Source: Streptomyces liliiviolaceus
GTDB taxonomy: Bacteria; Actinomycetota; Actinomycetes; Streptomycetales; Streptomycetaceae
Direction of reading: 5' to 3'
Assembly: GCF_018070025.1 (NCBI RefSeq)
Contig: NZ_JAGPYQ010000001.1
Location: forward strand, 6,448,001 to 6,512,000
DNA length: 64,000 nt
Below the pieces are notes generated by a model that saw only the letters and a program-made list of their open reading frames with translations, was not told the DNA's origin and ran no database searches. Position 1 is the first letter of the stretch. Each line of letters begins with the position of its first letter. The position numbers and the translations under genes are program-made. Positions 1 to 38,200 of this stretch are shown piece by piece.

Positions 1-17242
<17,242 letters not shown>

Positions 17243-17282
17243 CGGACGTGAGCCAATCTCGCAGGAAGACGCGAATCAGGTG

Positions 17283-28076
<10,794 letters not shown>

Positions 28077-28078
28077 GT

Positions 28079-28990
28079 TCAGCCTCCGAACTCGTTGAGG
28101 AAGTCGGCCATCACCCGTGTGAAGTGTTCGGGCTCTTCCAGGTGGGGCAGGTGGCTCGACTCCTCGAAGACCTCCCACCGGACGTCGGGGATCAGTTCGG
28201 CGAACGGCCGCACCGTCGCGGGCGTCGCCTCGTCGTGCCGGCCCGAGATCAGGAGTGTCGGCACCTCGATGTCGGCGACGCAGTCCTCCACCGACCAGTC
28301 CCGCAGGGTCCCGGTGACATGGAACTCGCTCGGGCCGTTCATGGTGCGGTAGACGGTGGGGTCGTTCTGGATCTCCATGAGGGTCGCCACGAAGTCGCGC
28401 GGCCACGGCCGGAGCCTGCACACGTGCCTGTTGTAGAAGACCGTCATGGCCTGGAGGTACTGCTCGCTGTCGGTGTCTCCCGCGGCCTCGTGGCGGGCCA
28501 GTGTCTCGTCGACCCCGGGCGGCAGCAGTTCCCGCAGGACTTTCATTTCCTGGCGCCACAGAACATAGGAGGCGGGGGAATTGGCGATGACCAGTGCCCG
28601 TAGGCCCGGCGGCTGCGCCGAGGCGTGTTTCGCGGAGAGTATGCCGCCCCAGGACTGGCCGAACAGTACGTAGTCCTCGGCGATTCCGAGCCTGTTCAGC
28701 AGGTTGTCGAGTTCGTCGAGGAACAGGTCCACGGTCCAGAATTCCGGGCCCCGTCCGGGAAGGTGGGTGGAGCCGCCGTTTCCGATCTGGTCGTAGTGCA
28801 CGACCGGCCGCCCCAGCTCGGCGAGCGAGGCGAGAGAGCGCAGGTAGTCGTGGGTGCTGCCCGGCCCGCCGTGGACGACCACCAGGGGCGGCCCGCCGGC
28901 GCGCAGGTCGCCCGTGACGCGATACCAGGTCTCGTACGCGCCGAATGGCACGCTTCCCTTGGCATGGGGAGCCAACGACACCTCAATCAC
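28079..28990 (-). CDS. Alpha/beta-hydrolase, proline iminopeptidase family, VinJ-like deprotecting aminopeptidase
   Basis: The protein has 303 residues from a GTG at 28990; an in-frame GTG three codons later (28981) has a better-spaced GGGG and may be the true start. Family marks are HGGPG (residues 40-44, oxyanion hole), DQIGNGGS (67-74) and the nucleophile elbow GQSWGG (Ser113). Asp253 (GRHD) and His280 (SSHLPH) complete the triad. The length is usual for proline iminopeptidases (about 290-320). There is no signal peptide, so it is cytoplasmic. In macrolactam clusters, relatives such as VinJ remove an N-terminal aminoacyl cap from the amino-acid-primed polyketide before cyclisation. Its position between PKS genes, and its two-base spacing to PKS-C, support that role. 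The family is sure; the pathway role is inference from context. It could instead be a general hydrolase. Confidence 0.9.
   Translation of the reverse strand: MIEVSLAPHAKGSVPFGAYETWYRVTGDLRAGGPPLVVVHGGPGSTHDYLRSLASLAELGRPVVHYDQIGNGGSTHLPGRGPEFWTVDLFLDELDNLLNRLGIAEDYVLFGQSWGGILSAKHASAQPPGLRALVIANSPASYVLWRQEMKVLRELLPPGVDETLARHEAAGDTDSEQYLQAMTVFYNRHVCRLRPWPRDFVATLMEIQNDPTVYRTMNGPSEFHVTGTLRDWSVEDCVADIEVPTLLISGRHDEATPATVRPFAELIPDVRWEVFEESSHLPHLEEPEHFTRVMADFLNEFGG
28083..28087 (-). promoter_or_regulatory. Ribosome binding site that fixes the PKS-C start
   Basis: GGAGG on the minus strand lies inside the last codons of the hydrolase gene, six bases before the GTG at 28076. It decides the start against the longer open frame that overlaps the hydrolase and implies translational coupling. 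Confidence 0.8.
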
Positions 28991-29239
28991 CCCGTTCGAC
29001 TGGTCTCACGTGCACGCCGTCCATTGCCCGCCGCGGCCGGTCGACAGGCCGCGGCGGTCATCACGACACTAGTTAGGGAACAGCTCCGGGAACTCCCCTG
29101 AAGTGGCCCGGCCACCCCCTATGTCCAGGGGGCGGAACCGGTGTTCTCCGCAGGTGCGGATCAGGGGTTCACCGCAGGGGTGGGGCAGGGTTCACCCAGG
29201 GGTGGATCAGGGGTTCATCGCAGGGGTGGACCACGGGGT
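28991..29239. other. 249-base intergenic region between PKS-B and the hydrolase gene
   Basis: This is the only sizeable gap in the minus-strand array. It holds tandem 23-base repeats next to the PKS-B stop, a C5T/AG5 hairpin (29115-29132), a TGGCC/GGCCA inverted repeat (29104-29114) and a GGGA-AC-TCCC element (core 29088-29097). A second promoter for the hydrolase-PKS-C-PKS-D genes could sit here, but I see no clear -35/-10 pair. No credible gene is present. Confidence 0.6.
29115..29132 (-). terminator. Possible hairpin terminator after PKS-B
   Basis: A perfect six-base-pair stem (CCCCCT with AGGGGG) encloses a six-base loop, about 110 bases downstream of the PKS-B stop. Next to it is TGGCC-C-GGCCA. 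There is no T-run, which is common for actinomycete terminators. It might only attenuate read-through to the hydrolase gene. Confidence 0.35.
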
Positions 29240-29252
29240 TCACCGCATCGAG
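29137..29252. repeat. Imperfect 23-base tandem repeat at the PKS-B 3' end
   Basis: Units at 29161-29183, 29184-29206, 29207-29229 and 29230-29252 follow the pattern of a GGGGTTCACCGC-type core followed by AGGGGTGG. The first and third differ at one base. A weaker unit at 29137-29159 precedes them. The last unit contains the PKS-B stop codon, so the array begins in the coding end and runs into the gap. Confidence 0.75.
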
Positions 29253-32200
29253 GCGATCCACTCGTCGACGATCCGCGCGGTGGTCTCGGCGTCCTCCTGT
29301 ACGAGGGAGAAGTGGTCCCCCGGAGCCGTCCTGAGGGTCTGGGTGGCGTTCCACGGCGCGGCCAGCCACCGGTCGCCGCCGGGTTCGCCGCCGGGGCCGG
29401 TGATGAACGACTCGGCGGCCTGGACGAACAGGACGGGCGCGCGGAGTGCGCCGGGGGTGAAGTCGAGCAGGAGGTTGGCGTACAGGCCCATCGCGGAGAG
29501 CCGTGCGCTGCCGAAGCGCCCGAACGTCGGCTCCATCTCCAGCAGATTCAGGGCGAGCGACTCCTGGCCGACGGTCATGGCCTCGTCGCGGACCTGGAAG
29601 CTGTCCAGCAGGACGATCCCTTCGGGGCCGGCGTCCGCCGCCTCCAGGTGGCTCGCGACCGCGTGGGCGACCAGGCCTCCGGAGGAGTAGCCGAGCAGGA
29701 CGTACGGGTCCCCTTCCGCGGCCTGTGCCACGCTGTCGGCGATCACTTCGGTGACGGCGTCGAGCGACCGGGGAAGGCTCTCCCCCGCCGCGAACCCGGG
29801 CAGCGGCAGCGCCGTGACGTGCCGGGTGCCGTGCAGGTGCGTGACGAGCCGGGCGTGCTGGTGGACGCCGCCGACCGCCATGGGCGTGGAGACGCAGATC
29901 AGGCGGGGTCGTATGGGCCCGTCCGCGAGGACCACCGGCCGCGGTGGGCTCGGCAGGTCGGCGATTCCGGTGAACCTCGGCCGGATGTCGGCGACCGCGC
30001 CGAGGAGGACGAACCCCTGGGTGACGTTCCCCGCTCGTACGGCCGCGCGGAACAGGTCGCTGAGGGTGTCGCCGTCGGTGTCCGCGGTGGGCTCGCCGTC
30101 CGTGACCGCCGCCGGGCCGTCGAGGTCGGCCGCCAGGCGTTGTTGGACATGGCGGGCCAGCTCGGCGGGGTTCTTGGAGTCGAAGACGGCCATCGCGGGC
30201 AGGCGCAGGCCGGTCGCGGCGTTGAGTCCGTTGCGCAGTTCCATCGCCGTGAGGGAGTCGAAGCCCGCCTCCAGGAAGTCCCGGTCCGGGTCGACGGCCT
30301 CGGGGCCGCTGTGGCCGAGGACTCCGGCGGCGCAGGTCAGCACCAGCGTCCGCAGTTCCTGGGCCCGTTCGTCCTCCGAGAGGCCGGCGAGTCGCGCGCG
30401 GAGCGCGCCCGAGTCCGCGCGGCCCGCCGTGGCGGTGCGCCGGAAGCGCGGTATCAGGTCCCGCAGCAGCGGCGGCAGGTCGTCGCCGGCGGTGGCCAGG
30501 GCCCTGAGGTTCAGCCGGATCGGTACGAGCGCCGCCGCGTCGAGACGTGCGGCGGTGTCGAGGAGCCCGAGCCCTTCCTCGGCGGAGAGCGCTTCGACGC
30601 CGGAACGGCCCACGCGCTGACGGTCGTTGTCGTCGAGCCGGCCCGCCATGCCGCTGTCGCTCGCGCCCCACAGTCCCCAGGCCAGGGACCGGGCGGGCAG
30701 GTCGTGGGCGCGGCGGTGTGCGGCCAGGGCGTCCAGGAAAGCGTTCGCCGCCGCGTAGTTGCCCTGTCCCGGAGTGCCCAGCACACCGGCCGCCGAGGAG
30801 AACAGGACGAACGCCGACAGGTCCATGTGCCGGGTCAGCTCGTGCAGATACCAGGCGGCGTCGGCCTTCGGGCGGAAGACGGTGTCCACGCTCTCGGGGG
30901 TGAGGGAGGAGATCGTTCCGTCGTCGAGCACCCCTGCCGCGTGCACGACGGCGCTCAGGTCCCGGTCGGCCAGGAGTCCTGCGAGGGCGTCGCGGTCGCC
31001 CACGTCGCAGGCGGCCACCTCCACGCGCGCTCCGAGTCCCGACAGTTCTGCGCACAGTTCGGCCGCGCCGGGGGTCGCCTCTCCGCGCCTGCCCACGAGG
31101 AGCAGGTTCCGTACGCCGCGTTCGGCGACCAGGTGCCGGGTCACGACGACGCCGAGCGCACCGAGCGCACCGGTCACCAGGACGGGGCCCTCGCCCGTGA
31201 ACTCGGTGAACTCGACTGCCGGCAGCGCGAGTTCGGCGGGTTCCGCGGGCACCTTCGCCAGGCGGGCCGCCCGGAGCACGCCGTCGCGCAGGGCGACCTG
31301 TGGCTCGTCCGACGACGCCAGGGCCGGGAGCACGCTCGTGACGGCCGAGGGATCGGTCAGGTCGGCGAGGACGATCCGGCCCGGGTCCTCGGACTGTGCC
31401 GAGCGCACGAGTCCCCAGACGGCCGAGCCCGCGAGATCGGTGACGTCCTCGCCGTCCACGCACACCGCGCCCGAGGTGACGACCACGAGGCGGGCGCCCG
31501 CGAACCGGTCGGCGGCGAGCCAGGACCGTACGGCGTCGAGCACCTGGTGCACGGCCTTGCGGGCCGGTTCGGCGCCCGCCGCCACCCCGGTGGCGGGCAG
31601 CACGACCAGTTCGGGTACGGGGGTCTCGGCCCGCAGGTCGTCCCAGGCGATCCAGTCCGGGGTCCGCCCGGCACGCGGGGCCGGGAGCGGTGTCCACTCC
31701 AGACGGAACAGCGACTCGTGGAAGGGTGATCCGGCCGCGGCGGACAGCTGGGCCGGGGTCATCTCCCGCAGGGCCAGCGACTCGACCGCCACGATCGGGT
31801 TCCCGGCCGTGTCCGCGGCCTGGATCGACACCACTGCGCTGCCGGTCGGGGTGACCCGGACGCGCAGGGCCGTGGCGCCGGAGGCGAACAGTTCGACGCC
31901 CGACCACGCGAACGGCAGCACCACCCCGTCACCGACCGCACCACTCAACGCCACCGCATGCAGACCCGCGTCCAGCAACGCCGGATGCAACCCGAACCCG
32001 TCCCCCTCCACCTGCTCAGGAAGAGCGACCTCCGCGAACACCTCCTCACCACGCCGCCACGCCGCCCTCAACCCGCGGAACACCGGCCCGTACTCCAGAC
32101 CGACGTCGGCCAGTGCGTCGTACAGTCCGGTGACGTCGATCTCGGTGGCGCCGGGCGGGGGCCACTGTTCGAGTCCGGGGTCCGTGGCCGTGCCGGCCGG

Positions 32201-35200
32201 GGCCAGTGTGCCGAGCGCGTGCCGGGTCCACGGCCCGTCCGTGTCCGCGCGGGTGTGGATGGTCACGGGCCGTCCGCCGTCCGGGCCGTCGGAGGCGCCG
32301 ACGACCACTTGTACGGAGACACCGCCGTCGGCGGGGAGCACCAGCGGCGCCTCCAGTGCCAGTTCCTCGACCCGGCCGCAGCCGACCTGGTCCCCGGCCC
32401 GTACGGCCAGTTCCACGAAGCCCGTTCCGGGGAACAGTGTCACGCCGGACACGGCGTGGTCGCCGAGCCACGGCTGGGTGCCCACGGACAGCCGGCCGGT
32501 GAGTGTCACGCCGTCCGCCCCGGGGGCCACGGACGGGACGACCGCGCCGAGCAGCGGATGGCCGGGGGCGTCCAGGCCGAGGGAGGTGACATCGCCCGCG
32601 CCCGCGCTCTGGTCGGCCCAGTAGCGGCGGCGCTGGAAGGCGTAGGTGGGCAGTTCGGCCCGCCCGGCCCCGTGTCCGTCGAAGGCGGTGTGCCAGTCGA
32701 CGTCCACACCGCCGGTGAACACCTCGGCGAGCGAGGTGAGGAACCGTTCCGTGCCGCCCTCGCCGCGGCGCAGCGAGCCGGCCGTCACTCCGCTCACGCC
32801 CGCCGACTCCATGGTCTCGCCCAGGCCGACCAGCAGACCGGGATGGGGACTGGACTCCACGAACGCGGTGAAACCATCGTCCAGCAGGGCACGCGTGGCC
32901 TGCTCGAAACGGACGGTCTGCCGCAGGTTGGCATACCAGTACCCGGCATCGAGGGCGACCGTGTCGAGCAGCCCACCCGTCACGGTCGAACAGAACGCCA
33001 CCCTCGACGAACGCGGCGACAGACCCTCCAACTCGGCCAGGATCCGGTCACGGAGCCCCTCGACGAACATCGAGTGCGAGGCGTAATCGACAGGGATGAG
33101 CCGAACCCGCACACCCCGCCCCTCCAACATCGCCCTGAGCTCCCTCAACGCACCCACCTCACCGGACACAACCACCGACGCGGGACCGTTCACCACAGCC
33201 AGCTCCACACGGCCCTCCCACCCGGCAAGCACCTCGCCGACAGCCTGGGCCGACAGGCCCACCGACAGCATGCCGCCCTGCCCGGCCAGGTCCTCCGCGA
33301 TGATCCGGCTCCGCACCGCCACCACACGAGCACCGTCCTCCAAAGACAACGCACCCGCCACACACGCAGCCGCGATCTCACCCTGCGAATGACCCACCAC
33401 AGCAGCCGGCTCCACCCCGAAACCACGCCACACCTCAGCCAACGACACCATCACCGCCCACAACACCGGCTGAACCACATCCACCCGCTCCAACAACCCA
33501 CCATCACCCCGCAGAACCCCCAACAGATCCCACTCCACAAACGCCCCCAACGCCCCGGCACACTCCTCCATCCGAGCAACGAACACCGACGAGGAATCCA
33601 GAAGCTCGACCGCCATACCCACCCACTGCGAACCCTGCCCGGGGAAGACGAACACCGGTGCGGCGCCGCCGCGGCCGGAGCCGTGCAGCACGCCGGGGTG
33701 CGCGGCGCCGGTGGCCAGCGCGTCCAGTCCCTCCAGCGCGGTCGCCCGGTCCGCCGCGAGCACGACCGCGCGATGGTCGAACGCCGTCCTCGTCGTGGCC
33801 AGCGACAGCCCCACATCGGCGATGCCGACGGTGTCGTCCGCCCGGACGAAGGCGGCCAGCCGCTCGGCCTGGGCGCGTACGGCTTCGGCGCTGCGGCCCG
33901 TCACCACCCAGGGGAGGGTGCCGGTGCGGGGCCGGTCGGCGGGTGCGGAGGTGTCGTCCGTCCCGTTCGGGGCGGGTGGCTGTTCGAGGATCACGTGGGC
34001 GTTGGTGCCGCTTATCCCGAAGGAGGAGACCGCCGACCGGCGGGGACGACCGTTGCGCGGCCACTCCCGGGCCTTCGTCAGCAGTTCCACCCGTCCGGCC
34101 GACCAGTCGACGTGCGGGGTCGGCTCGTCCACGTGCAGCGTTCGGGGCATCACCCCGTGCCGCATCGCCTGCACCATTTTGATGATGCCCGCGACACCGG
34201 CCGCCGCCTGGGTGTGGCCCAGGTTCGACTTGACGGACCCCAGCCACAGCGGGCTGTCCTGCGGACGGTCCTGCCCGTACGTCGCCAGGAGGGCCTGCGC
34301 CTCGATCGGGTCGCCGAGCCGGGTGCCGGTGCCGTGCGCCTCCACCGCGTCCACGTCCGCCGTGCCCAGGCCGGCGTTGGCGAGGGCCTGACGGATCACG
34401 CGGCGCTGCGAGGGGCCGTTGGGCGCGGTCAGGCCGTTCGAGGCACCGTCCTGGTTGGTCGCGGTGCCCCGGACGATCGCCAGGACGGGGTGGCCGTTGG
34501 CGCGGGCGTCCGACAACCGCTCCACCAGGAGCATGCCGACGCCCTCGCCCCAGCCCGTGCCGTCGGCGGACGCGGCGAACGACTTGCTGCGGCCGTCCGC
34601 CGCGAGTCCGCGCTGACGGCTGAACTCCACGAACGTCCCCGAGGTCGCCATCACCGTCACACCGCCCGCGAGAGCGAGGGTGCACTCGCCGGTCCGCAGC
34701 GCCTGCGCGGCCAGGTGCAGGGCCACCAGGGACGACGAGCACGCCGTGTCCACCGTGACGGCCGGCCCTTCCAGGCCGAGCGTGTAGGAGACCCGCCCGG
34801 AGGCGACACTGCCGCCGCTGGCCCCGCCTCCGTAGTCGTGGTACATCACTCCGGCGAACACGCCGGTCGCGCTGCCGCGCAGGGAACCAGGCGCGATTCC
34901 GGCACTCTCGAACGCCTCCCACGAGGTCTCCAGCAGCAGCCGGTGCTGCGGGTCGGTCTCCAGTGCCTCCCTCGGTGAGATCCCGAAGAACTCGGCGTCG
35001 AAGTCGGCCGCGTCGTACAGGAAACCGCCCTCCCGCGCGATGCACTTGCCCGGCTTGCCGGGCTCGGGGTCGTAGAGGCCGTCGACGTCCCAGCCCCGGT
35101 CGCGGGGGAACTCCGCCACCGCGTCCACGCCGTCGGCGACGAGCCGCCACAGATCGTCGGGGGACGCGACCCCGCCGGGGAACCGGCAGGCCATGCCCAC

Positions 35201-38200
35201 GATCGCGATCGGTTCGTCGACGCGCGCCTGGGCCCTGACCGGGGCCGCGGTCTCGCCGGCGCCGAGGAGTTCGCCCATGAGGTGCCGGGCCACCGCGTCG
35301 GAACTGGGGTGGTCGAAGACGAGGGTGGCGGGCAGCCGCAGGCCGGTGGCGGCGCCGAGAAGGTTCCGCAGTTCCACTGCCGACAGGGAGCTGAACCCGA
35401 GTTCGGTGAAGGCGCGGGCGGGTTCGATGGAACGGGCGTCCTCGTGGCCGAGGACCGCGGCGACGTGTGTACGTACCAGGTCGAGCAGCGCGCGGTCGCG
35501 TTCCGCCTCGGGCAGCGCGTCCAGCCGGCGCCGCAGTGATGCCGCGCCACCGGACCGGGCCGCCCGGCGTGCAGGGGGTTTGACCAGGCCGTGCAGGACG
35601 GGCGGGACGGCGCCGGACGCCGCGAAGGACCGCAGTACGCCGAGGTCGAGCCGGACGGGTACGAGTTCCGCCGTCCCGGCGGACAGCGCCCGGTCGAACA
35701 GCGCGAGCCCTTCGGCGACCGTCAGGGGCGGCGTCCCGGAGCGCCGGAGCCGCTCGGTGTCGGCGTCGGCGAGTGTGCCCGCCATGCCCTCCACCCCGGC
35801 CCATGGACCCCAGGCCAGGGAGACCGACGGCAGGCCGAGCGCGTGCCGGTGGGCGGCGAGGGCGTCCTGGAAGGCGTTCGCCATCGCGTAGCCGGCCTGT
35901 CCGGCACCGCCCAGGGTGCCCGCGACCGAGGAGAACAGCACGAACGCCGACAGGTCCATGTGCCGGGTCAGCTCATGCAGATACCAGGCCGCGTGGGCCT
36001 TCGGAGTGAGCACGGTGTCCAGTCGGTCGGGTGTGAGCGAGGTCAGCACTCCGTCGTCCAGCACACCGGCCGTGTGCACGATGCCCGTCAGCGGGTGCTC
36101 GACGCCAGCGAGGAGAGCGGCGACGGCGTCCCGGTCGCCGACGTCACAGGCGGCGACCGTGACCTCGGCGCCGAGTCCGGCCAACTCCGTACGCAGTTCG
36201 CGGGCGCCGGGGGCGTCGATGCCCCGGCGGCTGGTCAGCAGCAGGTGCCGTACGCCGTGTTCGCGCACCAGGTGCCGGGCCACCAGCGAACCGAGGCCGC
36301 CCGTACCGCCGGTGATCAGTACGGTCCCGGCCGGGTCGAACGTCAGGGTGTCCGTACCGCCGACCGTCCTGTCCGCGCCTCCGGCTGTCCTGACCAGCCG
36401 GGGGACGCGCACCTCGGTGCCGCGTACGGCGAGTTCGGGTTCGCCGTGGACCGCGAGGGCGGCCGGCGACGGAACCGCGCCACTTCCCGCCTCCAGGTCC
36501 AGATGCGCACGGGGATGCGGATCGGGGTGGGGATCCAGGTCTACCAGGACGAAGCGGTCGGGGTGTTCCGTCCGGGCGGTACGGATCAGGCCGCGCACGG
36601 CCGCGGCCGCGAGATCGCCCGGCCGCTCGCCGTCGGCGGTGACAGCCGCGCCACGGGTGACCACCACCAGCCGTGCGGCTTCCAGCCGTTCGTCGGCCAG
36701 CCACTCCTGGACGACGCGCAACGTCTCGTGCGCGACCGCGCGCACACCTGCCGGGACGTCGTCGACGACCGACGGGCAGGCCCACACGACGACGTCCGGA
36801 ACCTGCTCCTGGGCGAGCGCGGCCAGATCCGCGTACGCCGGGACGTCCTGGGGCAGGCCGCAGCGGTCTGTTCCCAGCACGGCCGCGGTCGGCATGGCGG
36901 CGGGCTCGCCGGTCGGCAGGGTCGACCAGGCGACGGTGAACAGTGAGTCGTCCGGGCCGTCCTGGGCGCCCGGGACGGAGAGTTGGCCGGGCTCCACCGG
37001 TCGCGAGACCAGGGAGTCCACCGACAGGACAGCCTGTCCGGTCTCGTCGGTCACCAGCAGGCTCACCCCGGCGGCGCCGGCACGGCGGACGCGCACGCGT
37101 GCCACCGGTGCTCCGGCGGCGTGCAGCCGTACCCCGCTCCATTCGAACGGCAGGACGGCCCCGCGGCCCTCGCCGACTCCCCCGTCGTCGCCCTCGTCGC
37201 TTCCCCCGTCGAGGAGGATCGCGTGCAGCGCGGCGTCCAGAAGGGCCGGGTGGATGCCGTACTCGGCAGCCTCGGCCCGGTCGTGCTCGGGCAGCGCGAT
37301 CTCGGCGAACAGGTCGTCACCGCGCCGCCACGCGGCACGCAGCCCCTGGAACGCCGGGCCGTAGCCGAACCCGCGGTCGGCAAGGGTCTCGTAACCGCTC
37401 GTCAGATCCAGGGCGGACGCGTTCTCGGGGGGCCAGACGGCGAGGTCGTCCTCGAATGCCGCACCGCCCGGAGAACCGCCCGAGGAGCCGTTCAAAGAGC
37501 CGTTCGAAGAGCCGACCGGGGAACCGTCCGTGGAAAGGAGCCCGCTCGCGTGCCGCGTCCACGGGACGTCGGGCGAGGCGTCGTCGGGGCGGGCGTAGAC
37601 GCCGACGCGACGGGCGCCGTCGTCGTCCAGAGCACCGACCGTGACCTGGACGTCGACACCGCCGTGCGCGGGCAGCACGAGCGGCGCTTCGAGGGTGAGC
37701 TGCTGAAGTACGTCGCAGCCGACCTGGTCCCCGGCCCGTACGGCCAGTTCCACGAAGGCGGTACCCGGTAGCAGGAGCGCCCCGAACACCTCGTGGTCGG
37801 CCAGCCACGGCAGGGTGCCGGTCGACACCCTGCCGGTCAGCACCACGCCGTCGTCCTCCGGGGACGCCACGGCGGCACGGAGGAACGGGTGCTCGGCGGC
37901 GGTCTGGCCGAGCCCCGCCACATCGCCCCCGCCCGTGGGGGTGTCGAGCCAGTAGTCCTGCCGCTGGAAGGCGTACGTGGGCAGTTCGACCAGGCGGGCG
38001 CCCCGTCCGGCGAACACGGTCTGCCAGTCCACCGGGACCCCGTGCGCATGCAGCAGACCGACGGCCGCCCTCAGCTCCCGTTCCTCGGAACGGTCCCGGC
38101 GGAGGACCGGCACGACGACCTCCACGGTGTCGTCCACGGCCTCGTCCGTGACCTGCCCTTGGACCAGGGCGGCCAGGACTGCGTCGGGGCCCAGTTCCAC

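Noticed and set aside
17243..17282. Promoter or terminator between PKS-C and PKS-D
   Set aside because: Only 40 bases with no stable hairpin or promoter pair; co-transcription is more likely.
28077..28559. N-terminal extension of PKS-C by 161 codons
   Set aside because: It overlaps the hydrolase gene in another frame and resembles no PKS domain. The GGAGG and GTG at 28076 place the start at the docking helix.
29137..29252. CRISPR array
   Set aside because: The 23-base units are directly adjacent with no spacers and no cas genes are near. It is a simple tandem repeat.
29169..31907. Minus-strand open frame of about 900 codons inside PKS-B
   Set aside because: It lies in a different frame from PKS-B over the KR-ACP-TE region and is an Arg/Gly-rich translation without motifs.
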